Assembly (NCBI GenBank): GCA_947166905.1
Contig: CAMVFZ010000001.1
Coordinates: forward strand, 248,001 to 312,000
Source: an uncultured Prevotellaceae bacterium
GTDB lineage: Bacteria; Bacteroidota; Bacteroidia; Bacteroidales; UBA932
DNA length: 64,000 nucleotides
Direction: 5' to 3'
The notes under the pieces were generated by a model that did no database searches, was not told where the DNA came from, and saw only the letters and a program-made list of their open reading frames with translations. Below, one piece after another: positions 45,763-55,263 of this stretch. Position 1 is the first letter of the stretch. Every line of letters starts with the position of its first letter. The position numbers were made by a program, and so were the translations under genes.

Positions 45763-46296
45763 TTATATGAAAGTTGGAATAAAACTAGTAGACGGCAGTA
45801 TCTTGCTAAGTAAATCTTTTGTAGAAATGCGCATGTAACACGTTGTCGTACCATCGGTGCAGCCGTACCAGGGAGCATCGGCAACACATTTGTCAATTAC
45901 CAGACGATAGTCTCCGGGCTTGCAGATCAAGGTACTGAAAACCGTAGTGGCGCCTAGTACCGTACCCAACCTGGCCTGCAGCATTTCCACGGGAGCAAAG
46001 GACACGCGGGAAATCTCCAGGGCATGACCAAAATCCTTGGTACTGAAAGGCTTATCCCCAGGGGTAACATACAGGTAAAACTGGGTCTGCTGCCTATTGC
46101 AAAGGAAAAGGGTTTTGACCGTCTTCACATTCAGGGCGGCGTCGATGGCTTCGCAATCCTCCATGGTAATTGCAGGGTCATTGTCTATCCTGTCAAAGGG
46201 GATATCCAATTCTTTCAACGTACTGAACACTTTTTCCTCCAGCGGAGTCTTGAATTCCGACGGAGCAGTGTGCATTACTTCGCTAGTCCAGATCAT
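45763..46296 (-). CDS. YbaK/ProX-type aminoacyl-tRNA-editing protein
   Basis: The 177-residue protein is a free-standing editing domain of the YbaK/ProX superfamily, as seen in the order TLKELDIPFDRIDNDPA, KTLFLCNRQQTQFYLYV and VLGATTVFS. Such proteins clear mischarged Ala, Cys or similar from tRNA-Pro or other tRNAs in the cytoplasm. It follows the DUF486 gene by 10 bases, which in turn follows tRNA-Arg by 4 bases. ATG 46275 is a possible alternative start. Confidence 0.85.
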   Translation of the reverse strand: MIWTSEVMHTAPSEFKTPLEEKVFSTLKELDIPFDRIDNDPAITMEDCEAIDAALNVKTVKTLFLCNRQQTQFYLYVTPGDKPFSTKDFGHALEISRVSFAPVEMLQARLGTVLGATTVFSTLICKPGDYRLVIDKCVADAPWYGCTDGTTTCYMRISTKDLLSKILPSTSFIPTFI

Positions 46297-46306
46297 AGCG
46301 TGGGCT

Positions 46307-46675
46307 TTACTTCAGAAAAACAAAAAATACAGCCAGAACCAGGCAGAAAAAAGCTGCGATATGGTTCCACTGAAGGGCCTGTCCCTTGAACAGGAACAGT
46401 ATGATTACAGTAAAGATTGTAAGCGATATAACCTCCTGAATGACTTTAAGTTGCATCAGGTTGAACGGACCTCCGTTACCGATGAAGCCTATCCTGTTCG
46501 CAGGTACTGTAAGGCAGTACTCGAAGAAGGCTATTCCCCAGGAGAAAAGGATAACAAGAATAAGGGGCCATCCGTTGGAAATCTTCATTTCCTGAAGCTT
46601 CAGGTGGCCGTACCATGCAAAGGTCATGAAAACATTCGATGCGATGAGCATCAAGATTGTCCAAAGTCCGTTCAT
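46307..46675 (-). CDS. DUF486-family small membrane protein
   Basis: I start it at ATG 46675 (MNGLWTILMLIASNVFM), giving 122 residues; a longer frame would run into tRNA-Arg. It has four hydrophobic segments and the sequence NVFMTFAWYGHLK, with FSWGIAFFEYCLTVPANRIG, characteristic of DUF486, a branch of the drug/metabolite transporter superfamily. Function unknown; it may work as a dimer like other four-helix members. It starts 4 bases after tRNA-Arg on the same strand, so it may be co-transcribed with it. Confidence 0.88.
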   Translation of the reverse strand: MNGLWTILMLIASNVFMTFAWYGHLKLQEMKISNGWPLILVILFSWGIAFFEYCLTVPANRIGFIGNGGPFNLMQLKVIQEVISLTIFTVIILFLFKGQALQWNHIAAFFCLVLAVFFVFLK

Positions 46676-46679
46676 ATCG

Positions 46680-46751
46680 TACCCCCATGGCGAATCGAAC
46701 GCCAATCTTAGGAACCGGAATCCCAAATTCTATCCATTAAACTATGGGGGC
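46680..46751 (-). tRNA. tRNA-Arg (anticodon CCG)
   Basis: The minus strand begins GCCCCCATAGTTTAATGG. The acceptor pairs with TGGGGGT (terminal G-U). An anticodon stem TGGGA/TCCTA holds loop TTCCGGT (anticodon CCG, for CGG codons), and the T arm is TGGCG/CGCCA around TTCGATT. CCA is not encoded. Confidence 0.88.
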
Positions 46752-46761
46752 AATGGGACCG

Positions 46762-46769
46762 CAAAAATA
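46762..46769 (-). promoter_or_regulatory. -7 element for tRNA-Arg and downstream genes
   Basis: The minus strand reads TATTTTTG, 10 bases from the tRNA 5' end. No TTTG is found at the expected distance. Confidence 0.45.
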
Positions 46770-46809
46770 CAAAATCTTTTTTATATTCGGTTTTGTCATA
46801 GAAAATTCT

Positions 46810-46817
46810 TAAATTTG
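46810..46817 (+). promoter_or_regulatory. -7 element for fabD
   Basis: TAAATTTG matches TAnnTTTG and gives a leader of about 25 bases to ATG 46847. The -33 element is unclear. Confidence 0.5.
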
Positions 46818-46846
46818 CGAACTTTATTAAAGATAGATATCTATAC

Positions 46847-47737
46847 ATGAAGAAAGCATACGTTTTCCCCGGACAGGGGTCCCAGTTCCCGGGTATGGGA
46901 AAAGATCTTTACGAGAGCAATCCACTGGCAAAAGCGCTTTTTGACAAGGCAGATCAGATTCTTGGATTCAAGATTACTGATGTCATGTTCAACGGCACTG
47001 CAGATGACCTCAAGGCCACCCGCGTAACCCAGCCGGCGGTATTCCTCCATTCCGTAATCCTCGCAAAGTGCTATGACGGCTTCAAGCCGGACATGGTTGC
47101 AGGTCACTCTCTTGGAGAGTTCTCCGCCCTTGCAGCAGCAGGCGCGCTTGATTTCGAAGACGCCCTCAAGCTTGTTGCAATCAGGGCTGGCGCCATGCAG
47201 AAGTGCTGCGAGGTTGTTCCCGGCACAATGGCCGCCATCATCGGCCTTACAAATGAGCAGGTAGAAGCTATCTGCGAAGAAACTCCCGGCAAGGTTGTAG
47301 CTGCAAACTACAACTCAGACGGCCAGGTTGTTATTTCCGGAGAGAAAGAAGCCGTAGAGGCCGCCTGCGAGAAGGCAAAGGCAGCCGGCGCAAAGAGGGC
47401 GCTTCCCCTTGCAGTAAGCGGCGCCTTCCACTCCCCTCTCATGGAGCCTGCACGCGCAGAGCTGGCTGAGGCTATCGCCAACACCCCCTTCCACAAGCCT
47501 GCATGCCCCGTTTACCAGAACGTAACCGCCAAGGCAGAGACAGAGCCTGAGGCCATCAAGGCCAACCTCCTTGCCCAGCTCACCAGCCCTGTAAGATGGA
47601 CCCAGAGCGTCAAGAACATGGTTGCCGACGGTGCTGGTTACTTCATGGAGATCGGCCCCGGAACAGTGCTTCAGGGTCTTGTAAAGCGTACTGCAGGCGC
47701 AGAGGTAACAATCGAAGGCCTTTCTGCCCTCCAGTAA
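46847..47737 (+). CDS. fabD: Malonyl-CoA:ACP transacylase
   Basis: FabD moves malonyl from CoA to acyl carrier protein for fatty-acid elongation. The 296-residue protein opens with YVFPGQGSQFPGMG, has the nucleophile in GHSLGEFSA (Ser 88) and the catalytic His 195 in SGAFHSPLM. Length and motifs match the family. It stands apart from other fab genes, with pyruvate:ferredoxin oxidoreductase following after 40 bases. That gene lacks an evident promoter and may share this transcript. Confidence 0.97.
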   Translation: MKKAYVFPGQGSQFPGMGKDLYESNPLAKALFDKADQILGFKITDVMFNGTADDLKATRVTQPAVFLHSVILAKCYDGFKPDMVAGHSLGEFSALAAAGALDFEDALKLVAIRAGAMQKCCEVVPGTMAAIIGLTNEQVEAICEETPGKVVAANYNSDGQVVISGEKEAVEAACEKAKAAGAKRALPLAVSGAFHSPLMEPARAELAEAIANTPFHKPACPVYQNVTAKAETEPEAIKANLLAQLTSPVRWTQSVKNMVADGAGYFMEIGPGTVLQGLVKRTAGAEVTIEGLSALQ

Positions 47738-47777
47738 AAATCGGACAAAATATTCAAAAACTATATCTAAATCTAAC

Positions 47778-50700
47778 ATGGCTAAAGAAAAGAAATTCAT
47801 TACCTGTGATGGTAACACCGCGGTAGCAAACATCGCTTATCTTTTCAGCGAGCACGCGGCTATCTATCCTATCACCCCTTCTTCTCCTATGGCAGAGAAC
47901 ATCGACGAATGGGCTGCCCACAGAAAAAAGAATCTTTGGGGAGAGACTGTTAAAGTAACTGAGATGCAGAGCGAGGCCGGTGCTTCAGGTACCGTTCACG
48001 GCTCACTCCAGGCTGGTGTTCTTACTACCACCTACACCGCATCCCAGGGTCTCCTTCTTATGATTCCTAACATGTACAAGATTGCCGGCGAAATGCTTCC
48101 CGCTGTCTTCCATGTTTCTGCCCGCGCCCTTGCAAGCCACGCCCTTTCCATCTTCGGAGACCACCAGGACGTTATGGCATGCCGTCAGACCGGTTTCGCA
48201 CTCCTTGCTTCCGGCTCTGTACAGGAGGCACACGATCTTGCAGCAGTAGCTCACCTCTCTGCAATCAAGAGCAGCATTCCTTTCCTCCACTTCTTCGACG
48301 GCTTCCGTACTTCACACGAGATCCAGAAGATCGAGGCTCTTGACGAGGACGAGCTCCGCAAGATGGTAAGCACCAAGGCTCTTGAGAACTTCCGCCAGCG
48401 CGCACTTTCTCCGGACGCTCCTGTTACCAGGGGTACCGCTCAGAACGGCGACGTTTACTTCCAGGCTGTAGAGAGCAGGAACCAGTACTACGAGGCTATT
48501 CCTGACATCGTTGCACGCTACATGGGAGAAATCAGCGAGCTCACCGGCCGCGAGTACCGTCCCTTCACATACTACGGTGCAAAAGACGCACAGAACATCA
48601 TCGTGGCTATGGGTTCAGTTACTGAGACCATCCGCGAGACCATTGACTATCTGGCAAAGGCCGGCCGCAAGGTTGGTCTCATCACCTGCCACCTCTATCG
48701 TCCTTTCTCAGAGAAATACTTCCTCAAGGTGCTTCCTAAGAGCGTTAAGAAGATCGCCGTCCTTGACAGGACCAAAGAGCCCGGTGCTCTTGGAGAGCCT
48801 CTCTTCCTTGACGTTAAGGCACTCTTCCAGGGTAAGGAGCAGCAGCCTCTCGTAATCGGCGGCCGCTACGGTCTTTCTTCAAAGGACACCACCCCTGCAC
48901 AGGTCGTTGCAGTTTACGACAATCTTGACCTTAAAGAGCCCAAGACAGACTTCACCATCGGTATCGTTGATGACGTTACATTCAAGTCACTCCCCGTTAA
49001 GGAGGAGATCTCTATCGTGAAGCCCGGCACAACCGAGTGCAAGTTCTACGGTCTTGGTTCCGATGGTACCGTTGGTGCTAACAAGAACACCATCAAGATT
49101 ATCGGTAGCCATACTCCCAAGTACTGCCAGGCATACTTCGACTACGATTCCAAGAAGTCCGGCGGTTACACCTGCTCTCACCTCCGCTTCGGTGACCAGC
49201 CCATCAAGGCTCCTTATCTGGTATCCACCCCTGACTTCGTGGCTTGCCACGTTCCTTCATACCTTCACAAGTATGACGTTCTCAAGGGCATCAAGGAAGG
49301 CGGTAGCCTCCTCCTTAACAGCCTCTGGGACGAGGAAGAGACCATCAAGAGGATTCCTGATAACGTAAAGGCCATCATCGGCAAGAAGAAAATCAACCTC
49401 TATATCATCAACGCAACCAAGATTGCTGCAGAAATCGGACTTGGCGGAAGGACCAACACCATCCTCCAGAGCGCATTCTTCAAGATTACCGGTATTCTTC
49501 CTTACGAAGAGGCCGTAGGTTACATGAAGGACGCTATCGTTAAGAGCTACGGCAAGAAGGGCGAGAACGTTGTCAACATGAACTTCGCAGCAGTTGACCG
49601 CGGTGGCGAATACACCAAGGTTACCGTTCCTGCAGAGTGGGCAGAAATCTCCGCTAAATTCGAGAATCCTAACAAGGACCGCTTCGCTCCCGAGTTCGTT
49701 AAGAAGGTTGCAGACATCGTTAACGCACAGGCTGGTGACACCCTTCCGGTTAGCACCTTCATGCCTTATGCCGATGGTACCATGCCTGCCGGCACTTCTG
49801 CATACGAGAAACGTGGCGTAGCAGTTACCGTTCCTTCATGGATTCCGGACAACTGTATCCAGTGTAACACTTGCGCCTTCGTTTGCCCTCACGCTGCTAT
49901 CCGTCCTTACCTGCTTACCGCCGATGAGGCTGCAGCAGCACCTAAGACCGTTAAGATGGCAGAAGGCAAGGCTGTTCTTAAGGATTACAAGTTCGCTCTT
50001 GCTACTTCTGTTGACGACTGTACCGGTTGCGGCAACTGCGTTGACGTTTGCCCTGCAAAGGAGAAAGCCCTTGTTATGGTTGCTTACGACGGCCAGCAGG
50101 CAGAGCAGGAGAACTACAACTACCTGCACAGCAAGGTTGGTTACAAAGAGAACGCTGTCAACAAGGCCGCTTCTGTTAAGAACGCCCAGTTCGCACAGCC
50201 TCTGTTCGAGTTCTCCGGCGCTTGCGCAGGTTGCGGTGAGACTCCTTACATCAAGAACATCACCCAGCTCTTCGGCGACCACATGATGATTGCCAACGCT
50301 ACCGGTTGCTCTTCTATCTACGGAGCTTCCTTCCCTGCATCTCCTTACTGCACCAACGCACAGGGTCACGGTCCCGCATGGGCTAACTCTCTGTTCGAGG
50401 ACTTCTGCGAGTTCGGTCTTGGTATGAAGCTCGGTTCTGACCGTGCCCGCGAGACTGTAGCAAGCTACATGGAGAAGGGTCTTGAGTGCGACTGCTGCAC
50501 CGACGAGATGAAGGCTCTCTACCGTCAGTGGCTTGACAACCGCAACAATGCGGCTGTTACCCGCGAGGTAGCTGACAAGCTTGTTCCTCTCATCAAGAAG
50601 TGCAAGTGCGAGGTTTGCACCAAGCTTTACGAGTACAGGCACTTCATCGCATCCCGCAGCCAGTGGATCTTCGGTGGTGACGGTGCTTCTTACGATATCG

Positions 50701-51308
50701 GTTACGGCGGTCTTGACCACGTACTTGCAAGTGGCGAGAATGTAAACATCCTTGTACTTGATACAGAGGTTTACTCCAACACCGGTGGTCAGTCTTCTAA
50801 GGCTACTCCTGCAGGTGCTATCGCCAAGTTCGCAGCTTCTGGTAAGAAGATTCGTAAGAAAGACCTTGGTATGATGGCTATGAGCTATGGTTACGTATAT
50901 GTAGCTCAGGTTGCTATGGGTGCAAGCCCTGTTCAGTACCTGAACGCCATCAAGGAGGCTGAGGCTTATGATGGTCCTTCACTCATCATTGCTTACGCAC
51001 CTTGTATCAACCATGGCCTTAAGGCCGGTATGGGTCTGAGCCAGAAGGAAGAGAAGCTCGCAGTTGACTGCGGTTACTGGCATCTCTACCGTTACAACCC
51101 TATGCTCGAAGGCGAGGGCAAGAACCCGTTCAGCCTTGACAGCAAGGAGCCCGATTGGAGCAAGTTCCAGGACTTCCTCAAGGGTGAGGTTCGTTTCGCA
51201 TCCCTTACCAAGCTCTTCCCTGAGCACGCTACAGAGCTGCTTGAGAGGACTGAGGAGTTTGCAAAGGTTCGTTACAACAACTACAAGAAGCTTTCTGGCA
51301 AGGAATAA
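47778..51308 (+). CDS. nifJ: Pyruvate:ferredoxin (flavodoxin) oxidoreductase
   Basis: This 1176-residue single-chain enzyme oxidises pyruvate with CoA to acetyl-CoA and CO2, reducing ferredoxin, in the anaerobic cytoplasm. Domain order is as expected: N-terminal pyruvate-binding domain (AIYPITPSSPMAE), a gamma-type domain, and two [4Fe-4S] motifs (CIQCNTCAFVCP near residue 693 and CTGCGNCVDVCP near 748). The TPP domain follows, with CAGCGETPY near 815 and GGDGASYDIGYGG then NTGGQSSKATPAG. Codons show strong expression bias. A terminator follows directly. The 57-residue ferredoxin at 56478 is a possible electron acceptor. Confidence 0.97.
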   Translation: MAKEKKFITCDGNTAVANIAYLFSEHAAIYPITPSSPMAENIDEWAAHRKKNLWGETVKVTEMQSEAGASGTVHGSLQAGVLTTTYTASQGLLLMIPNMYKIAGEMLPAVFHVSARALASHALSIFGDHQDVMACRQTGFALLASGSVQEAHDLAAVAHLSAIKSSIPFLHFFDGFRTSHEIQKIEALDEDELRKMVSTKALENFRQRALSPDAPVTRGTAQNGDVYFQAVESRNQYYEAIPDIVARYMGEISELTGREYRPFTYYGAKDAQNIIVAMGSVTETIRETIDYLAKAGRKVGLITCHLYRPFSEKYFLKVLPKSVKKIAVLDRTKEPGALGEPLFLDVKALFQGKEQQPLVIGGRYGLSSKDTTPAQVVAVYDNLDLKEPKTDFTIGIVDDVTFKSLPVKEEISIVKPGTTECKFYGLGSDGTVGANKNTIKIIGSHTPKYCQAYFDYDSKKSGGYTCSHLRFGDQPIKAPYLVSTPDFVACHVPSYLHKYDVLKGIKEGGSLLLNSLWDEEETIKRIPDNVKAIIGKKKINLYIINATKIAAEIGLGGRTNTILQSAFFKITGILPYEEAVGYMKDAIVKSYGKKGENVVNMNFAAVDRGGEYTKVTVPAEWAEISAKFENPNKDRFAPEFVKKVADIVNAQAGDTLPVSTFMPYADGTMPAGTSAYEKRGVAVTVPSWIPDNCIQCNTCAFVCPHAAIRPYLLTADEAAAAPKTVKMAEGKAVLKDYKFALATSVDDCTGCGNCVDVCPAKEKALVMVAYDGQQAEQENYNYLHSKVGYKENAVNKAASVKNAQFAQPLFEFSGACAGCGETPYIKNITQLFGDHMMIANATGCSSIYGASFPASPYCTNAQGHGPAWANSLFEDFCEFGLGMKLGSDRARETVASYMEKGLECDCCTDEMKALYRQWLDNRNNAAVTREVADKLVPLIKKCKCEVCTKLYEYRHFIASRSQWIFGGDGASYDIGYGGLDHVLASGENVNILVLDTEVYSNTGGQSSKATPAGAIAKFAASGKKIRKKDLGMMAMSYGYVYVAQVAMGASPVQYLNAIKEAEAYDGPSLIIAYAPCINHGLKAGMGLSQKEEKLAVDCGYWHLYRYNPMLEGEGKNPFSLDSKEPDWSKFQDFLKGEVRFASLTKLFPEHATELLERTEEFAKVRYNNYKKLSGKE

Positions 51309-51325
51309 GCTTTGAATCTAATACT

Positions 51326-51362
51326 AAAAAACCGCTCGCCTAATCGCGAGCGGTTTTTTTTA
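51326..51362. terminator. Bidirectional rho-independent terminator
   Basis: AAAAACCGCTCGC and GCGAGCGGTTTTT form the stem with a short loop (CTAATC), A-run on one side and T-run on the other, between the convergent nifJ and LysR genes. Confidence 0.92.
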
Positions 51363-52244
51363 TCTATTCTTCAATGCTTCTCTGAGGAGGAGGCAGAGGG
51401 AGCGGGCGGCGAATTCGGGGATGGGGTTGAAGTGGACATCGAAGGTGAATTCGGGAAGGCGGACGGGAAGGCGCAGCAGGCGGCCGTCTGCAAGCTCTGC
51501 AGAGGCAGCGGGCTCCGGAAGTATGCCTACGAGGTGATCTAACTCACGCACCATCTGCTTTATAAGTTCTGCTGATGAAGACGTTACCGCAACGCGGGCT
51601 AAAAGATCCGGCGTCAAAAAATCGCGATACTTGTCCCACACAGCAAAACTATTGGAAACATGCACGCCCGCAATAGTAGAAAACGGCAGCCTACCGTCCT
51701 CTGAGGCCGATGCGGCGCTCAACATTGACCTGTTTACCGGCGAAGCCACAACCACCGCATCCATTACGCCTACCAGCAGAATCTCTCCCTCGAAATCCAT
51801 AGTCCCCGGCGTAGGCGCAGCGCTCAACTGCACATCGGCCGGCTGATCAAAAGGGACCACGTCAAAGGCAAGGCCTTCGTGAGAGGCGGACAAGGTTGAC
51901 AACGCACGCGGGAGTATGTAATCGGCACAGATGGTATCAGCCGCGATTTTAACTGGACGGCCGCCGGTGGCCAGGCCCTGCTGCCCGAACATGCGGTCTG
52001 CAGCATCGTACCAATAGGTAATCTGCTGTGCGTAACGCAAAAAGGAACGGCCGGCATCAGTAAGGAAAACATCGCCCCTGCGGCGTTCCAGCAGCTGTAC
52101 CCCAAGAGCCTTCTCCAAAGATGTAATATTCTGGCTGACTGCGGGTTGCGATACACCCAGCTCGCGCGCCGCAACGGTAAAACTACCCAGGCGGGCAACA
52201 GTCATAAACACCTTTAGCTTGAAATCCTCGAAGTACTCTGCCAT
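51360..52244 (-). CDS. LysR-family transcriptional regulator
   Basis: The 294-residue protein has the winged helix-turn-helix at about residues 1-60 (TVARLGSFTVAARELGVSQPAVSQNI) and a periplasmic-binding-protein-like effector domain at about 90-290. Its closest look is to CysB/CbbR-type activators; the effector is unknown. It is transcribed away from the M16 peptidase and towards nifJ. LysR proteins often control a divergent neighbour, so the peptidase at 52390 is a possible target. The end overlaps the terminator region. Confidence 0.94.
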   Translation of the reverse strand: MAEYFEDFKLKVFMTVARLGSFTVAARELGVSQPAVSQNITSLEKALGVQLLERRRGDVFLTDAGRSFLRYAQQITYWYDAADRMFGQQGLATGGRPVKIAADTICADYILPRALSTLSASHEGLAFDVVPFDQPADVQLSAAPTPGTMDFEGEILLVGVMDAVVVASPVNRSMLSAASASEDGRLPFSTIAGVHVSNSFAVWDKYRDFLTPDLLARVAVTSSSAELIKQMVRELDHLVGILPEPAASAELADGRLLRLPVRLPEFTFDVHFNPIPEFAARSLCLLLREALKNR

Positions 52245-52278
52245 ATCCTATATTTCCTTATAAGTAATCCTTATGGTG

Positions 52279-52286
52279 CAAATTTA
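52279..52286 (-). promoter_or_regulatory. -7 element for the LysR gene
   Basis: The minus strand reads TAAATTTG, 34 bases before ATG 52244. No spaced -33 TTTG is visible. Confidence 0.45.
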
Positions 52287-52329
52287 TACAGAATTCGTAA
52301 AAAGTGCGCGTTATAGGTTTATTTTTTGT

Positions 52330-52337
52330 TACATTTG
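52330..52337 (+). promoter_or_regulatory. -7 element for the M16 peptidase gene
   Basis: TACATTTG matches TAnnTTTG, giving a leader of about 47 bases to ATG 52390. Confidence 0.55.
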
Positions 52338-52389
52338 CGATGAACAACAGTTATTCGATAACGGAATAACGTTATTAATGCTTAAACAA

Positions 52390-55212
52390 ATGAAAAAATT
52401 CCTCTTTATCGTGGCTGCGCTCGCCCTCACAGCAAGTGCAGCAGTTGCTCAGCCTTTTCAGAACCTGCCCAATGACCCGGCAGTAAAGGTTGGCAAACTT
52501 GAGAACGGCCTCACCTATTACATCAGGCACAACGAGAAGCCTGCAGGCCGTGCAGAATTCTACCTGGCAACAGACGTAGGTGCCATCCAGGAAACCCCGG
52601 ACCAGGACGGTCTGGCCCACTTCCTGGAGCATATGTGCTTCAACGGAACCAAGGACTTTCCCGGTAAAGGCATACTTAACTGGCTTCAGAGCATCGGTGC
52701 ATCATTCGGTGGCAACGTTAACGCCTCAACAGGCGTAGAGCAGACAATCTACATGCTCAACAACATTCCGCTTGTACGTCCTACCGTTATCGACACCTGT
52801 ATCCTTATCATGCAGAACTACGCCCACTACGTAAACAACGATCTTGAAGAGATCAACAACGAGCGTGGCGTTATCATAGAGGAGCGTCGTTCCCGCCGCA
52901 ACGCCAGCTGGAGAATGCACGAGAAATCTCTCCCCTATTACTATGGTAACAACAAGTATGGCAGCTGCACCCTTATCGGCAGCCAGGAGAATCTTGAGAC
53001 CTTCAAGAAAGAGAGCATCGACAACTTCTACGAGACCTGGTATCATCCTGATATGCAGGCATTTATCGTAGTTGGCGATGTTGATGTAGACTATGTAGAA
53101 GGCAAGATTAAGGAAATCTTCGGCGCAATTCCCAAGAAAGAGAATCCCCAGCCCAAGGCAACCTTCCCGTTCGAGGAGTTCTCTACCCCCCGTATCGGCA
53201 TCATCACAGACCCCGAGGCTACAGGTCACAACTTTGAGATTCTCTGGGAGATGGAAGCAGATCCCAAGGAGTTCCACAGCACCATCCAGTGCTTCCTCTT
53301 CGAGAACATCAAGGAAATCATCTCTCACGTAGCAAACGAGCGCTTCAACGATATTACATCCAAAGCAGGTGCTCCCTTCCTTAACGGTAACCTTGGTATC
53401 GGCAACCTCAACAGGTTCACCGAAGTTGTAATGGCTCAGGTTTCAGCTAAAGAAGGAGAGACCGTTTCCGCCCTTGAGGCCTTCCTCACAGAGGTAGAGA
53501 AACTCCGCCGCTTTGGTATTACAGAGGACGAGTTCAACCGCGCCAAGGACGAAATCCTTTCCGGCTACGAGTCTGCAGCCAAGAAGGCTGACACCCGCCA
53601 GAACTCACAGCTTGTTTATCCTATCATCTACAACTTCTTCGAGAATACTCCTTTCATGGACCCCAAACAGGAGTACGAACTTGCACAGATGGTATTCGGC
53701 CAGATCAACTACCTTATTATCAACCAGATTCTGCCCGAGCTTATCAAGGGTCAGAACAACATGGTTGTTATCTACAAGGGTCCCGAGAAAGAAGGCGTTA
53801 CCAACCCTACAGAGGCAGAAATCACCAAGGTTCTCGAGAACGTACGCAATGCGGAGATCAAGCCTAACGTAGTAGAGGAACTTCCCAAGTCATTCCTTGA
53901 CCCTGCAACTCTCCCCGGCAGCAAGGCAAGCGCTCCCAAGGATGGTATCTACGGAGAAAAAGTTTACACTCTTGAGAACGGTGCAAAGGTTATCCTTTAC
54001 AAGAATGACATCCAGAAAGACCGCGTACTCATCAACCTTAGCAAGAATGGCGGCGAGAGCCTCATTCCTACAGAGGATATTGACAGCTTCGACAATACCA
54101 TCTTCGGTACCTACGTCCGCAACACCGGTGTAGCAGGCTTCTCCGGAATGACCGTTACCAAGATGCTCGCAGGCAAGAACCTTTCTATCTCTCCTTACAT
54201 CAGCACTCTCAGGCATGGTGTATCCGGCAACAGCAGCACCAAGGACGTAGAGACCGCTCTTCAGCTTGTTTACCTGTTCTACACTCAGCCTCGCTTTGAC
54301 GAGGAAGAGTACAGCCAGGGTCTCAAGCAGATAGAGGCCGTTCTGCCCAACCTTGTCAACCAGCCTAACTACAAGTTCCAGAAGATGATGTACAAGACTC
54401 TCTACGGCGACAATCCCCGTATGAAGCTCGTATCCCCTGAGACTCTTGAGAAGGCAAGCCTTGCAACCATAGAGAAGAATTACCGCAATCTCTTTACCGA
54501 TGCTGCCGGCATTACCGTACAGATCAGCGGTGACTTTGACGTCGAGACCGTTCTTCCGATGGTAGAAAAGTATATCGGCTCAATCGCCAAGGGCAAGAAG
54601 GCTACCGACTTCATTGACAGGAACAACGACATCGTTCCCGGAACAAGGGTAGTTGACGAGTCCGTAGATATGGAGACTCCTAAGACAACCGTTCTTCGCG
54701 TTTACAGCAGCGATACCAAGTTCGACTATCAGAAAGAGGCCGCCCTTGACGCAGCAGAGTACATCCTCTTCATGAGGTATACTACTTCACTCCGCGAGGA
54801 AGAAGGCGGCACCTACGGCGCCCAGGCAATGGTTGACTTCACATTCGAGCCCAAGAACAGGGCTATGATCGAGGTTTACTTCGACTGCAAACCCGCCCTT
54901 GCCGACAAGCTTCGCGAAGTCGCAGAGCGCGACCTCAAGGCCCTTGCAACTGAAGGCCCTACCGCCGAAGAGTTCGACATGACCAAAAAGAACCTTGCCA
55001 AGAAGATTCCGGAGCAGCGTGAGACCATTTCTTACTGGGCTGGCGTCGTAAGGGACTACTACCGCTACGGCGTAGACCGCAACAAGGCTCGCGAGGCAGC
55101 CGTAGAGGCTCTTACCTCCGATGAAATCAAGAACATCGTAGCAGAGGTTATCAGCTCAGGCAACTTCGTAGACATCATCATGAGGCCTGCAAAGACCGCC
55201 GAAGCTGAATAA
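52390..55212 (+). CDS. Secreted M16-family zinc peptidase (two-domain, pitrilysin-like)
   Basis: I start it at ATG 52390, which opens a signal peptide (MKKFLFIVAALALTASAAVA). An upstream in-frame start would cross the promoter. The 940-residue protein has the inverted zinc motif HFLEH at residues 77-81 and the third ligand Glu in the EINNERGVIIEERR helix. The catalytic N-half is followed by an inactive C-half (domain start near GEKVYTLENGAKVILYK), as in other long M16 peptidases. It should cleave peptides in the periplasm. The gene stands alone between a LysR regulator and a terminator. Confidence 0.95.
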   Translation: MKKFLFIVAALALTASAAVAQPFQNLPNDPAVKVGKLENGLTYYIRHNEKPAGRAEFYLATDVGAIQETPDQDGLAHFLEHMCFNGTKDFPGKGILNWLQSIGASFGGNVNASTGVEQTIYMLNNIPLVRPTVIDTCILIMQNYAHYVNNDLEEINNERGVIIEERRSRRNASWRMHEKSLPYYYGNNKYGSCTLIGSQENLETFKKESIDNFYETWYHPDMQAFIVVGDVDVDYVEGKIKEIFGAIPKKENPQPKATFPFEEFSTPRIGIITDPEATGHNFEILWEMEADPKEFHSTIQCFLFENIKEIISHVANERFNDITSKAGAPFLNGNLGIGNLNRFTEVVMAQVSAKEGETVSALEAFLTEVEKLRRFGITEDEFNRAKDEILSGYESAAKKADTRQNSQLVYPIIYNFFENTPFMDPKQEYELAQMVFGQINYLIINQILPELIKGQNNMVVIYKGPEKEGVTNPTEAEITKVLENVRNAEIKPNVVEELPKSFLDPATLPGSKASAPKDGIYGEKVYTLENGAKVILYKNDIQKDRVLINLSKNGGESLIPTEDIDSFDNTIFGTYVRNTGVAGFSGMTVTKMLAGKNLSISPYISTLRHGVSGNSSTKDVETALQLVYLFYTQPRFDEEEYSQGLKQIEAVLPNLVNQPNYKFQKMMYKTLYGDNPRMKLVSPETLEKASLATIEKNYRNLFTDAAGITVQISGDFDVETVLPMVEKYIGSIAKGKKATDFIDRNNDIVPGTRVVDESVDMETPKTTVLRVYSSDTKFDYQKEAALDAAEYILFMRYTTSLREEEGGTYGAQAMVDFTFEPKNRAMIEVYFDCKPALADKLREVAERDLKALATEGPTAEEFDMTKKNLAKKIPEQRETISYWAGVVRDYYRYGVDRNKAREAAVEALTSDEIKNIVAEVISSGNFVDIIMRPAKTAEAE

Positions 55213-55229
55213 GCTTTAGCCAATCAATA

Positions 55230-55263
55230 AAAAACAGCCGCCTGCAAGGTGGCTGTTTTTTTT
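55230..55263. terminator. Bidirectional rho-independent terminator
   Basis: AAAACAGCC-G-CC, loop TGCAA, GG-T-GGCTGTTTT with flanking A and T runs, between the convergent M16 and DUF1573 genes. Confidence 0.88.
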
